Under the pieces are notes generated by a model. That model worked only from the letters and a program-made list of their open reading frames with translations. It made no database searches and was not told where the DNA came from. From NCBI GenBank assembly GCA_018818755.1, contig JAHIRL010000019.1, positions 1-5,105 on the forward strand: a DNA stretch of 5,105 bases, read 5' to 3'. The stretch comes from Patescibacteria group bacterium (GTDB lineage Bacteria > Patescibacteriota > Gracilibacteria > UBA1369 > LOWO2-01-FULL-3). The translations under genes were made by a program, and so were the position numbers. Position 1 is the first letter of the stretch. Each line of letters opens with the position of its first letter. Positions 1 through 5,105 of the stretch are shown piece after piece.

Positions 1-228
1 ACAAAATTCGAAATCTATATATTTGACTGCCAAAGTGTGATCACCAAAGATAACAACGGGGAGATCATCTTTATAATGAGAAGTTTCATCGTTAGAATAT
101 CCTGCAATAAATTTGCTACCCTGGTCTATAATTGGATATTCACCGGCATTTTGATACTCCTTTGTCTGAATTCCGCGAACTTTTCTCGTCTTTAGAATTA
201 GATCCTGTAATTTGTAAGTCTTCCACAT
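1..228 (-). CDS. hsdS: Type I restriction-modification specificity subunit HsdS, N-terminal fragment (cut by window edge)
   Basis: HsdS is the DNA-recognition subunit of a type I R-M complex; it binds two HsdM and directs them, and HsdR, to a bipartite target. Reading from ATG at 228 gives 76 codons with no stop, open to the window's left edge. The product begins MWKTYKLQDLI and carries the opening of a target recognition domain: YPIIDQGSKFIAGYS (residues about 34-48) and LPVVIFGDHT (about 56-65). Both resemble the conserved 'y.vi..g' and 'd.v...g.....' strands that open HsdS recognition domains. It follows hsdM by 2 bases, the usual hsdM-hsdS arrangement. The start has no well-placed Shine-Dalgarno sequence, so translation is probably coupled to hsdM termination. 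An in-frame TTG at 234, overlapping the hsdM stop, is an alternative start. The second recognition domain and the conserved spacer helices lie outside the window, so target sequence and intactness cannot be judged. Confidence 0.87.
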   Translation of the reverse strand, partial: MWKTYKLQDLILKTRKVRGIQTKEYQNAGEYPIIDQGSKFIAGYSNDETSHYKDDLPVVIFGDHTLAVKYIDFEFC

Positions 229-251
229 AATCAAACATTTTTTAATTCCTT
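229..251 (-). promoter_or_regulatory. hsdM-hsdS junction with off-register Shine-Dalgarno-like site
   Basis: On the minus strand AAGGAA (251-246) sits inside the last codons of hsdM, 17 bases before the hsdS ATG at 228. That is too far for an ordinary ribosome binding site. It is 7 bases from an out-of-frame ATG at 238 and 11 bases from the in-frame TTG at 234. The hsdM stop TGA (233-231) is 2 bases from the hsdS ATG. The simplest reading is that ribosomes finishing hsdM restart directly on hsdS. The site may instead help a TTG start at 234. This is inference from spacing only. Confidence 0.35.
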
Positions 252-1748
252 AATCCCCTCGATAATCTCACCCTCTAACTCCTCAACCTTCCTCAAAATC
301 ACCTTTGGATCTTCGTATTCAACTTCCTCATAAGCCACTTCTCTGTAGCGGTTAATGCTCAAATCAAAATCATTATCCTCGATTTCTTTTCGGTCTACAA
401 AAAAGCTTTTATCCCCACGCTTGTTTTCATGATCCGCTTTTCGCTCTTTCCACTTTGCTACAATATCTGGCAAATCGTTCTCTTTTATCTTGCTACGCTT
501 GTCATCAAAGCTATAACCATCCGCTTGCATATCATAAAACCAGACTTTTTCAGTTTCTCCGCCTTTTACAAATATCAAAATAGCTGTGCTCACTCCCGCG
601 TAAGGCTTAAAGACTCCGCTTGGCATGGAAACAATACCTTGCAGTTCACAATCTTCAATCAGCATCTTTCTAGCCATTTTGTGAGCGTTGCTTGAGCCAA
701 ATAAAACTCCATCGGGAACAATCACACCTGCCCTCCCTCCAATCTTGAGAGATTTAATGATTCGGTTCACAAAGAGCAGCTCTGTTTTTGTGGTTGGAAG
801 TGAAAGAGATTGGGATATATCACCTTTATCAATACTTCCCGTAAATGGAGGGTTGGCAATAATGACATCAAAGTAATTATCCTGATCGTATTTTTTGGAA
901 AGGGTATCTTTCTGTTCAATATTTGGGTGTGCAATACCGTGCATCATCAGGTTCATAAGCCCGATTCGCACCATGCTTTCGTCAATGTCGTAGCCATAAA
1001 AGGTCTTGTCTTTGAGTTGAGCCCATTGTCTCTCATCAGTGAGGTTATCTCCCACAATACCGCGTGTCAGTCCGTTTTCATCGGTTTTTTGGTGTTCCTT
1101 GCCTGTGTGCTGAGTAAGAATGTGGTGATAGGCTCCGAGCAAAAATCCTCCTGTTCCACAAGCCGGATCACAAATGCTATCACCAAGTTTTGGATTTACC
1201 AGTTCGCAAATGAGCTGGATGATATGGCGAGGTGTGCGAAACTGGCCTAGTTTGCCCGCGCTGGACATTTCTGAAAGCAAATATTCGTATAGATCTCCTT
1301 GCGTATCCTGAAAGCCTTGGCCGTCTTCCTCCTGCTTCGAGATTTCCTCGAAAATTTCATCAATAATTGTCACAGCTTCAACTAAAAGAGAAGGCTTTGA
1401 AATAATGAAAACTGCATTACTCATGTGTTTGGCGAAAGGACTTTTTTCTCCATCAAGACTTTTTAAGAATGGAAAAACTTTTGCCTGCATGTGAGTGAGC
1501 ATTTCTCCTCCTTCCATGTGACGAAAATGACTCCACCGACAATCCTGATTTTCGTGATTGAAGAAAGATTCAAATTTTTCTCCGGTAAATTCAGCGTCTT
1601 GTTGTTTTTTGAGATCAAGCTCATCAATTCGCTTCATAAAAAGCATATATGAGATTTGTTCGATGGCGGTGAGTGGGTTGGAAATTCCGCCACTCCAAAA
1701 TCTATCCCAGAGATGATCGATTGATGATTTTAGTTTTGTGTTAAGCAT
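231..1748 (-). CDS. hsdM: Type I restriction-modification methyltransferase subunit HsdM (N6-adenine)
   Basis: HsdM transfers a methyl group from S-adenosylmethionine to the N6 of adenine in the target chosen by HsdS, and is also part of the restriction complex. The 505-residue product is a normal HsdM length. Residues about 7-135 form the helical HsdM N-terminal domain. The stretch GQFRTPRHI (168-176) is the typical linker into the catalytic domain. Motif I, which binds the cofactor, is DPACGTGGF (194-202). An acidic YDID follows at 253-256. The catalytic motif IV is NPPF (299-302), the gamma-class N-6 adenine form. The conserved TELLF (322-326) comes after it. The C-terminal third is charged and helical, and ends FDLSINRY...LKNV, as expected for contact with HsdS. 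The ATG at 1746-1748 lies inside the end of hsdR, overlapping it by 8 bases, which suggests translational coupling. No strong Shine-Dalgarno sequence precedes it. No frameshift or missing motif is seen. Confidence 0.97.
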   Translation of the reverse strand: MLNTKLKSSIDHLWDRFWSGGISNPLTAIEQISYMLFMKRIDELDLKKQQDAEFTGEKFESFFNHENQDCRWSHFRHMEGGEMLTHMQAKVFPFLKSLDGEKSPFAKHMSNAVFIISKPSLLVEAVTIIDEIFEEISKQEEDGQGFQDTQGDLYEYLLSEMSSAGKLGQFRTPRHIIQLICELVNPKLGDSICDPACGTGGFLLGAYHHILTQHTGKEHQKTDENGLTRGIVGDNLTDERQWAQLKDKTFYGYDIDESMVRIGLMNLMMHGIAHPNIEQKDTLSKKYDQDNYFDVIIANPPFTGSIDKGDISQSLSLPTTKTELLFVNRIIKSLKIGGRAGVIVPDGVLFGSSNAHKMARKMLIEDCELQGIVSMPSGVFKPYAGVSTAILIFVKGGETEKVWFYDMQADGYSFDDKRSKIKENDLPDIVAKWKERKADHENKRGDKSFFVDRKEIEDNDFDLSINRYREVAYEEVEYEDPKVILRKVEELEGEIIEGIKELKNV

Positions 1749-4560
1749 GTTGAAGTATTTTGTCAGTAAATTTTAAGATTTCTTGCTGCATTTGTTTGTT
1801 GAATAAGCCCAAAAATCCGCGTGCGTGTAGCTTTGTAAATGGCTCACGAACAAGGTCTTTTTTAGTAAGCTCTCCATTCTCAACAATGAAGGTTTGTAAT
1901 GTATGCAAAAATTGGATTTGTTTAACGGTAAGGGTGTTGTGTTCGGCAATAAATTCCGCAAACGCCTCGGAAACCTTGTCGCTGAATGTTAATAAACCAC
2001 CAATTCCCATGATGTAGCGTATAAGATCCAGAAAATGTACTTGTCTTGCATCATATGCTTTTTGCAGATTTTCTTCTGTCGGGTATGGATCATAAGCAGC
2101 CAAAGTATCGGCTAATTCTTCAACTTCTTCTTCGCCTAGGCTTTCGCCTTGTTTAATTTTTTGTAATATTTCGTTTTCTTCTTCCAGTTTTTTAACTAAT
2201 GCCTCAACTTTTTCTTTGTATTTATGAATTGTGACTCTTTCATTGGCCGGCCCAAATTCAATATATTCCTTTTCAACGGTCAAATCGCGAAGATTGAAGG
2301 AGTCTTGATCTGGCCTGATACCTTCCTCACGATATTTCATTAATGGAGCAATATTTGTAATTATTACTTCCAGGTCTTTCTCATCCGCTTTTTGCAAATA
2401 GTTTTCATTTGTGATTTCTCCAATAAGTTGTAATTGTGCAGCAACGATATTTACGGAAAGTGGCAAATCTTCAACCAACTCAATTATTGCGGCCTCAATC
2501 GTGGAGGCTCTCTTCTCGTTTTTCTCATCATCCTGCAGTTTTGCAATTGAATATTGAAGCACCTTGATTTCAAAACTCATGGCTTTATAGTCTTCACCTG
2601 TCCGAGTTCTCATAAGTGGCGCAATTTCTTGCCACAAATACTCCTTTTTTTCGTCGTTCAGTTTTTGCCAGAAAGTGTCTGTGAGTTTATCAAGCTTATT
2701 TTTGGCTTCTAAAATCACCACATTATTTTCAGGTAGTTTTGCAATGTCATCTTGGAGTTTTTTAATGGTTGCTTCAACGATTTCCTTCTCTTCTTTCGTT
2801 CGAGCCAATTCAAGTTTTTCCAGTTTGGTTTCAAAAAGTCTAACCGTGATAGGTTTTGAAGGTTTATCTACCTTTCCTTGCGGATTCATTTGGAAATACT
2901 CAAAATTATTCCAACAATCCATAATCAAAAATTTGTCCTTTTCTTTGCACCACGGCTTCATTTTTGTTGGCTCAAGTAAGCGCGTTCCGCGCCCGATCAT
3001 CTGCCAAAACTTTGTATAAGAGAAAACTGGTTTTGCAAAAACTAGATTTACAAGTTCACGCACATCAATTCCAGTATCAAGCATGTCTACGCTGATTGCT
3101 ACTCGTGGCATATCTTTGTTTGTGAATTGGTCTAGTAAACCACCTTTGCCATAAACTCGCGGATCGTCTGACACAATAACTTTTGAAAGATTGCCTTTGT
3201 GCTCAGGGAAAAGGTTGTCGAATACATCTTGTAGTCTGCGGGCATGTTTCATTGTCATAGCAAAGAAAATTGTTTTTCCAGGCAATGTACCGCTTTCATC
3301 TTTTATGCACTCCTCCATGAATTCCTGAACTATTAGTGCGTTTGTTCCTTTATTTGTAACTTTCTTTTCAAGGTCTGTGCCTTCAAAATTAATTTCTTCG
3401 GGTTCTTTTCCGTCCGCAAGTAGTGATTGTTGTTCCTTGAGTGAAATGTTTCCTTTACGGATCCCTTCTTTTTGAAATTTGGTTCGAATTCTTAATACTT
3501 CAAAATCTGATAAAAATGGGGGCTTGTTGTTTACAGCTTGTTCGTAAGTGTAAGCGTATGTTGGCATTCCATCGTCACATTCAAATAGATTAAAGGTGTT
3601 ATGCTCGATTGCGTCTTTCGGAGTTGCAGTTAAACCAAGTTGAATTGCATCAAAGTAATCAAAAATATTCTTATAGACATTGTAAATTGATCGATGACTT
3701 TCGTCAGCCACGATCATGTCGAAAAAATGAGGACTCAATGGGCAATCTTTATCTTGAATAATGTTTAGCATTGTCGGATAGGTTGTTGCATAAACTCTGC
3801 GATCTGTTGCAATCTCTTTTTCTCCTATTTTTGGCCAAACTGGTGCATTTGGTAAAAATTCTTTGAAGGCATCCAAGGCCTGATTACGTAGGGCAATTCT
3901 ATCAACAAGGAAAAGGACCCTTTGCACTCGGTTTGTTCTCATAAGCACATCTAGCATTGAAACACACGTCCTTGTTTTCCCTGTTCCGGTCGCCATTACG
4001 AGTAGAAATTTCCGTTTTTGTTTCTCAATACTTTCAAAAACACTGCGGATTGCTTCAATCTGATATGGTCTTCCTGAAATATCTCTATTGATTAGCTCTT
4101 GGGAAAGAGGTTTCTCGTTCTTTCTCAAAAACAGCATTCGTTCTAAATCTTTTCTTGTAGGGAAACCATGAATTTTCCTCGGTGGATATTTTTCAGTATC
4201 CCAAAAGTAAATATCGTTTCCGTTAGTATAGAAAACAAACGGCATATCTCTGCCTGGATTGTTTTTTTGTATGTTTTCGGCGTACTGTCTGGCCTGCTCT
4301 TGGCCGATTCGTGCATCTTTTGAAGTCTTTTTTGCTTCGACTACTGCTAAAGGATAGCCGTCCTCTCCAAGTAAGGCATAATCGGCAAATTGAAAGCCTT
4401 GATATTCATTTTTCGGTTCTTTCACACCTTCAGGTAAACCAACCCAAATATCTAATTCGGAGGTGACTTGAGTGAGATTCTTAACATCCCAGCCAGCCTT
4501 TAGTAGGCGCTTATCAATAATTTGTTTACGTGTTTGTGCTTCATTTTGTTTTGTTCCCAT
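1741..4560 (-). CDS. hsdR: Type I restriction enzyme HsdR, endonuclease and DNA translocase (EcoEI/EcoAI-like)
   Basis: HsdR is the motor and nuclease of the type I complex: it uses ATP to pull DNA past the bound complex and cuts it far from unmethylated sites. Residue numbers here count from a possible TTG at 4578; subtract 6 for the preferred ATG at 4560 (939 residues). The PD-(D/E)xK nuclease shows D66 and EAK (81-83), followed by QARQY (95-99). The superfamily 2 helicase core has ATGTGKT (196-202), DESH (292-295), LTATP (316-320), a motif V region around DMLDTGIDV (498-506), and QMIGRGTRL (526-534). The C-terminal part matches my memory of the EcoEI R-subunit C-terminal domain, including GGLLTFSDKV and GFLGLF near the end. 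The ATG at 4560 is preferred because it is the first ATG, and because a start of MGTKQNEAQTRKQ resembles family members. The putative promoter would also place transcription start almost on the TTG. The gene heads the operon and its TAA overlaps the hsdM start. All key residues are present. Confidence 0.96.
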   Translation of the reverse strand: MGTKQNEAQTRKQIIDKRLLKAGWDVKNLTQVTSELDIWVGLPEGVKEPKNEYQGFQFADYALLGEDGYPLAVVEAKKTSKDARIGQEQARQYAENIQKNNPGRDMPFVFYTNGNDIYFWDTEKYPPRKIHGFPTRKDLERMLFLRKNEKPLSQELINRDISGRPYQIEAIRSVFESIEKQKRKFLLVMATGTGKTRTCVSMLDVLMRTNRVQRVLFLVDRIALRNQALDAFKEFLPNAPVWPKIGEKEIATDRRVYATTYPTMLNIIQDKDCPLSPHFFDMIVADESHRSIYNVYKNIFDYFDAIQLGLTATPKDAIEHNTFNLFECDDGMPTYAYTYEQAVNNKPPFLSDFEVLRIRTKFQKEGIRKGNISLKEQQSLLADGKEPEEINFEGTDLEKKVTNKGTNALIVQEFMEECIKDESGTLPGKTIFFAMTMKHARRLQDVFDNLFPEHKGNLSKVIVSDDPRVYGKGGLLDQFTNKDMPRVAISVDMLDTGIDVRELVNLVFAKPVFSYTKFWQMIGRGTRLLEPTKMKPWCKEKDKFLIMDCWNNFEYFQMNPQGKVDKPSKPITVRLFETKLEKLELARTKEEKEIVEATIKKLQDDIAKLPENNVVILEAKNKLDKLTDTFWQKLNDEKKEYLWQEIAPLMRTRTGEDYKAMSFEIKVLQYSIAKLQDDEKNEKRASTIEAAIIELVEDLPLSVNIVAAQLQLIGEITNENYLQKADEKDLEVIITNIAPLMKYREEGIRPDQDSFNLRDLTVEKEYIEFGPANERVTIHKYKEKVEALVKKLEEENEILQKIKQGESLGEEEVEELADTLAAYDPYPTEENLQKAYDARQVHFLDLIRYIMGIGGLLTFSDKVSEAFAEFIAEHNTLTVKQIQFLHTLQTFIVENGELTKKDLVREPFTKLHARGFLGLFNKQMQQEILKFTDKILQHA

Positions 4561-4588
4561 GTGATTCTTAGTAAGCAATTCAGACTTG

Positions 4589-4594
4589 ATTATA
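4589..4594 (-). promoter_or_regulatory. Putative -10 box of the hsdRMS promoter
   Basis: The minus strand reads TATAAT exactly at 4594-4589, a perfect match to the bacterial sigma-70-type -10 consensus, within an AT-rich stretch just upstream of hsdR. Transcription would begin near 4582, leaving about 20 bases of leader before the ATG at 4560. At 16-18 bases spacing no good -35 hexamer is visible (TAGCTC at 17). The nearest partial match, CTGATA (4621-4616), is 21 bases away, which is too far. In an AT-rich region a TATAAT can occur by chance, so the call rests mainly on its position at the head of the operon. Confidence 0.4.
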
Positions 4595-4672
4595 GATAAA
4601 AATTGTTGTTTGAGCTATCAGAAATCCAACACGCCCCACTTTTTCGGCTCTTTTTCTTCCGGCCTTTTTAGT

Positions 4673-4703
4673 CGCGCCGCCCGAGGCGGGGGCGGGCGGC
4701 GCG
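4673..4703. repeat. GC-rich inverted repeat 1 (11-bp stem, 9-base loop)
   Basis: The arm CGCGCCGCCCG (4673-4683) is the exact reverse complement of 4693-4703; the 9-base loop is 4684-4692. A shorter competing hairpin, CCGCC-CGA-GGCGG (4677-4689), uses part of the same sequence, so two mutually exclusive folds are possible. Neither strand has a T-run directly after the stem, so it does not look like an intrinsic terminator. It lies about 110 bases upstream of the hsdR ATG. It shares the segment GAGGCGGG (4683-4690) with the next hairpin. Confidence 0.8.
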
Positions 4704-4721
4704 CATTCAACCACACTTCCT

Positions 4722-4755
4722 CAGGCGCGCGGTGGAGGCGGGCACCGCGCGCCTG
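4722..4755 (+). repeat. GC-rich inverted repeat 2 (13-bp perfect stem, 8-base loop), terminator-like on the plus strand
   Basis: CAGGCGCGCGGTG (4722-4734) pairs perfectly with CACCGCGCGCCTG (4743-4755) around the loop GAGGCGGG (4735-4742). On the plus strand the stem is followed by CTTTTAGG, a short T-run that gives it an intrinsic-terminator look. However, no plus-strand gene precedes it in the window, because hsdR runs the other way. It may block transcription toward the right, or be part of a repeat element together with hairpin 1. The stem is clear from the sequence; its role is not. Confidence 0.8.
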
Positions 4756-4773
4756 CTTTTAGGTCAAATTTTC

Positions 4774-4793
4774 TCTGTAGGCTAGCCTACAGA
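4774..4793. repeat. Perfect 20-bp palindrome with no spacer
   Basis: The 10-base half TCTGTAGGCT is followed directly by its reverse complement AGCCTACAGA. Pairing stops on both sides beyond 4774 and 4793. With no loop, this is a poor RNA hairpin but a good site for a symmetric DNA-binding dimer such as a repressor, or a resolvase or integrase-type recombination core. It is about 200 bases from the hsdR start and not next to the putative -10 box, so a direct role in hsdR control is not evident. Confidence 0.75.
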
Positions 4794-4921
4794 TTCCTTG
4801 AAATAAGTCCGAACTTCGTCATATGTGCAGCTCCAAACGGAATATTGCGAAATTTTTGCGGTCTGCGCCCACGGAAAACCCAATTCCACGGCGGCTTTTT
4901 GGCCGATGATATGGAAGTTCG

Positions 4922-4936
4922 CCGCGCGAAGCGCGG
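4922..4936. repeat. Short GC hairpin CCGCGC-GAA-GCGCGG
   Basis: A 6-bp perfect stem (4922-4927 with 4931-4936) closes a GAA loop. It is separated by one base from the left arm of the next, longer inverted repeat and shares the GAA loop with the hairpin at 4997-5013. There is no T-run after it on the plus strand, where AATAAAC follows. It appears to belong to a stem-loop cluster. Confidence 0.6.
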
Positions 4937-4937
4937 A

Positions 4938-4981
4938 ATAAACCACAATGGTATACTGTTTATTTTACCACTGTGGTTTAT
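4938..4981 (-). repeat. Long AT-rich inverted repeat (16-bp arms, one mismatch, 12-base loop)
   Basis: ATAAACCACAATGGTA (4938-4953) pairs with TACCACTGTGGTTTAT (4966-4981). The only mismatch is A4948 against C4971. In a minus-strand RNA this pair becomes U and G, a wobble, so the stem is fully paired only in minus-strand transcripts. The segment AATAAAC (4937-4943) can instead pair with GTTTATT (4958-4964) in the loop, giving a weaker alternative fold. The function is unknown; candidates are a structured RNA element, a binding site or part of a repeat unit. Confidence 0.7.
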
Positions 4982-4996
4982 AGCCAATTTTTTGCA

Positions 4997-5013
4997 TTTT
5001 GCCGAAGGCAAAA
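4997..5013. repeat. Hairpin TTTTGCC-GAA-GGCAAAA
   Basis: A 7-bp perfect stem (4997-5003 with 5007-5013) closes a GAA loop. Both ends are T/A runs, so it would look weakly terminator-like in either direction, but the GC part is only three pairs and the T-runs lie inside the stem. It is the last of three adjacent stem-loops and shares its GAA loop with the one at 4922-4936. Confidence 0.55.
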
Positions 5014-5105
5014 CTTCTAAATTTCCAGAAAGAAAGCGACAATTTTTGCCCAAAAGCGATACAGAAGAAAGTTTGCAACCCTGCTGGACTTGATCTATTA
5101 TTGTG

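Larger units (their letters stand above)
4579..5105. other. Palindrome-rich region without a convincing gene, upstream of hsdR
   Basis: This stretch of 527 bases contains no open reading frame with recognisable protein character. It begins with the hsdR leader and putative promoter, then a purine-rich minus-strand tract (about 4641-4670). Next comes a GC island of about 85 bases (4671-4755) with two long hairpins, then a 20-bp perfect palindrome. Three stem-loops follow between 4922 and 5013. The base composition of the GC island is sharply unlike that of the hsd genes. The last 90 bases hold no structure or motif I can name. Possible identities are a degenerate or miniature mobile element, a genomic repeat family, or the regulatory and terminator region of a gene beyond the right edge. 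No transposase, target-site duplication or terminal repeat pair was found. Confidence 0.6.

Noticed and set aside
429..1250. Plus-strand frames inside hsdM
   Set aside because: They lie antisense to a fully supported methyltransferase gene and have no protein-like features of their own.
1760..3019. Other-frame readings inside hsdR, on both strands
   Set aside because: The hsdR frame has full domain support here; the alternatives are low-complexity shadows (Ser/Phe-rich) without initiation signals.
1..4578. A novel defence system
   Set aside because: All three genes match the standard subunits of a type I R-M system, with every expected motif. No extra accessory gene such as a phosphatase, anticodon nuclease or DUF protein is inserted between them.
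4722..4763. Intrinsic terminator for a plus-strand gene
   Set aside because: The hairpin and short T-run fit, but no plus-strand gene lies upstream in the window and the T-run is only four bases, so it is recorded as an inverted repeat instead.
4845..5093. Plus-strand frame of 82 codons
   Set aside because: It lies over the same inverted repeats, and its product contains INHNG and PLWFI, mirroring NHSGK and PLWFI of the opposite strand. This shows both frames are by-products of the palindrome. No ribosome binding site or known domain.
4787..5105. Minus-strand frame open from the right edge to a stop at 4787 (TTG at 5053 gives 88 residues)
   Set aside because: The translation is rich in Cys, Ser, Arg and Trp with no recognisable motif, and it spans three hairpins. 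It stays open to the window edge, so a C-terminal piece of a longer gene cannot be wholly excluded, but the composition argues against it.
4621..5105. CRISPR array, tRNA or insertion sequence
   Set aside because: There are no regularly spaced repeats, no cloverleaf, and no transposase or paired terminal inverted repeats. The palindromes differ from one another in sequence.

Overview
The window holds a type I restriction-modification (R-M) locus on the minus strand, read right to left as hsdR, hsdM, hsdS. hsdR and hsdM are complete with all expected catalytic motifs. hsdS runs off the left edge, so only its first 76 residues are present. Below the genes' upstream end lies about 530 bases with no convincing gene but dense inverted repeats.

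Organism: the sequence is bacterial or archaeal in gene density. The three genes are AT-rich by eye and use the standard code, with TGA and TAA as stops and no in-frame TGA. The start codons mostly lack strong Shine-Dalgarno sequences. No marker gene allows a taxonomic call. Type I systems move between lineages, so the enzyme family says little about the host.

Layout: 1-228 is the start of hsdS (specificity subunit). 231-1748 is hsdM (adenine methyltransferase). 1741-4560 is hsdR (nuclease and translocase, EcoEI/EcoAI-like), with a possible TTG start at 4578. The hsdR stop overlaps the hsdM start by 8 bases, and hsdM ends 2 bases before hsdS, so the three probably form one translationally coupled operon. 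A perfect TATAAT on the minus strand at 4589-4594 is the best promoter candidate. From 4621 to the right edge there are two very GC-rich hairpins with the same 8-base GAGGCGGG segment, a perfect 20-bp palindrome, and a run of three further stem-loops.

Function: HsdS would choose the DNA target. M2S would methylate adenine in both half-sites. With HsdR the complex would translocate DNA from unmethylated sites and cut it at a distance. This is a known class of defence system, not a new one. The least explained part is the palindrome-rich upstream region, which could be a small mobile or repetitive element, or a regulatory or RNA region. The sequence alone does not settle which.
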